Positions 63,092-64,000 of a DNA stretch of 64,000 nt are shown piece after piece. Positions within the stretch are counted from its first letter, which is position 1. The number at the start of each line of letters is the position of its first letter. The notes below the pieces were generated by a model, which saw nothing but the letters and a program-made list of their open reading frames with translations, did no database searches and was not told where the DNA came from. This DNA is from Macrothele yani. Taxonomy: Eukaryota; Arthropoda; Arachnida; Araneae; Macrothelidae. The stretch is taken from contig CM077024.1 of the NCBI GenBank assembly GCA_039090855.1, positions 66,239,594 to 66,303,593 on the forward strand. The letters run 5' to 3'. A program made the translations under genes and the position numbers.

Positions 63092-64000
63092 AAGACATTT
63101 GCACGCCCTTTGGTAGACAACCGCCAAAATTAATGTTTCGCATTCATACAAAATGCTTTTACCTTTTTTTTCTCTCTAAATTTGAAATAATTTCCCGGAA
63201 GATTTTAAAAGTCTAAACTCAGCGTCGCTCCAGCTCTGTCAGCGTTTCAGATTAAAAGTTTATGAAGAGTTTGAAGCGTGCAGCGTAACTCTACCTAAGG
63301 GAGTGAACTTCTGCTGCGTGTGATCAGCAGATGAATTTTAATTGGCTACGTCTCCGCTGAAATCCAGGGGAGAGAATTTTCACAGTGAATGTTTCTTATC
63401 GCGCTGAAGAAGGAAAAGCGGAAACGATTCGTAGTGTTTTTTTCTGTGAATCTGTCCGACAAGAATTGAATAAAAAACGCAGGTATTTTCAAACCGACTT
63501 TGGTTGTATTCACCGCAAAACGTTCTCGTCGTGGCCACATAAATTAAAACCATTAGGCTGTCTGAATAGAGCTAAAAATTGGTAAATGACTGTCTTTTGC
63601 TAGCAGCCATTATTTATATGAGAATCATCCGGGTGCGTAGATTATTACCTGTTGCAAACAGCGACTGGTCCAAATAAGTAGAAGGAGACGCTAGGCCACC
63701 CTAGGTATAAGTGGGCCGAACCTTCCTTAATTAGGGGCGTGAGAAAAGCAGAATGGAATAGACCAGGAGAGGTGGGGGGAAGGACAAGGGGGAATGTGAG
63801 ATGATAACTTGCGCGACGTGACGGACCAGAATTCGACTGAAAAGAACAACGAAAGAACGAAAAAACCAAGACCTTGCTGAATTACTTTCGTTCTCGTTAA
63901 GGAGACGGGAGGAAGAAATAATGGCTCTTCCACGTTTTTAAGTCGTAGTCGGCGGGGGTAAAAAAAAAAAAAAAAAAAGAGCAGGCAAATCGTTTCTGCA
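63092..64000. other. No recognisable gene
   Basis: No domain recognised. The + ORF 63385-63585 has ordinary composition and no motif I can name. Poly(A) of about 18 at 63960-63978. Confidence 0.45.

Noticed and set aside
63645..63933. Minus ORFs near the right edge
   Set aside because: Low-complexity Pro/Ser/Phe composition, overlapping in two frames, no recognisable motif.

Overview
This is a transposon-dense piece of an animal genome, most likely an arthropod. Coding remnants are eukaryotic mobile-element families with metazoan splice signals. Simple repeats are common ((TA)n, (ATC)n, (AATA)n), and there are no bacterial gene features. The species cannot be named from the sequence. The only likely host gene is a short 3' end (exons at about 5794-5818, 6180-6296 and 7613-7663, with a poly(A) signal at 7737).

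Layout. 1-5758: degenerate I-like LINE (gag-like ORF, endonuclease, RT, RNase H). 5794-7742: host gene 3' exons. 8.0-12.3 kb: hairpins, Tc1 debris, and copy A of a repeat element carrying many CTCF-like motifs. 12.3-16.3 kb: tRNA-derived SINEs and a Penelope-like element (RT, GIY-YIG endonuclease, hammerhead-like core). 16.4-24.7 kb: two head-to-tail RTE-type LINEs plus an inverted, rearranged third. 25.1-26.0 kb: 96-bp tandem array in which most units hold a complete mini-ORF. 26.9-27.2 kb: palindromic MITE. 27.96-30.59 kb: Tc1 transposase remnant split by a foldback-like element (28111-29863) with a 10-bp target duplication. 30.6-37.7 kb: hAT/ZMYM1-like gene remnant split by a complete but dead copia element (30767-35424, TSD GTTCG) and by a SINE. 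38.6-41.8 kb: best-preserved RTE. 42.4-49.2 kb: another RTE split by a Tc1 transposon and by copy B of the CTCF-like element. 49.3-51.7 kb: two more RTE pieces. 51.7-59.1 kb: several Tc1/mariner elements, a decayed member of an uncharacterised invertebrate repeat-protein family, and another RTE. 59.2-59.9 kb: 160-bp satellite. 60.1-61.0 kb: copy C of the CTCF-like element. 61-64 kb: Tc1 debris, a second palindromic MITE, an old SINE.

No transposase, RT or integrase here reads as one uninterrupted frame of full length. The elements are related to each other mainly by nesting, and that gives a relative insertion order: Tc1 before foldback; hAT before copia and SINE; RTE before Tc1 and CTCF-like element. 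The most unusual items are the CTCF-like motif array family, the foldback element with an ORF-verified empty site, the mini-ORF array, and the inverted duplication inside an RTE copy.
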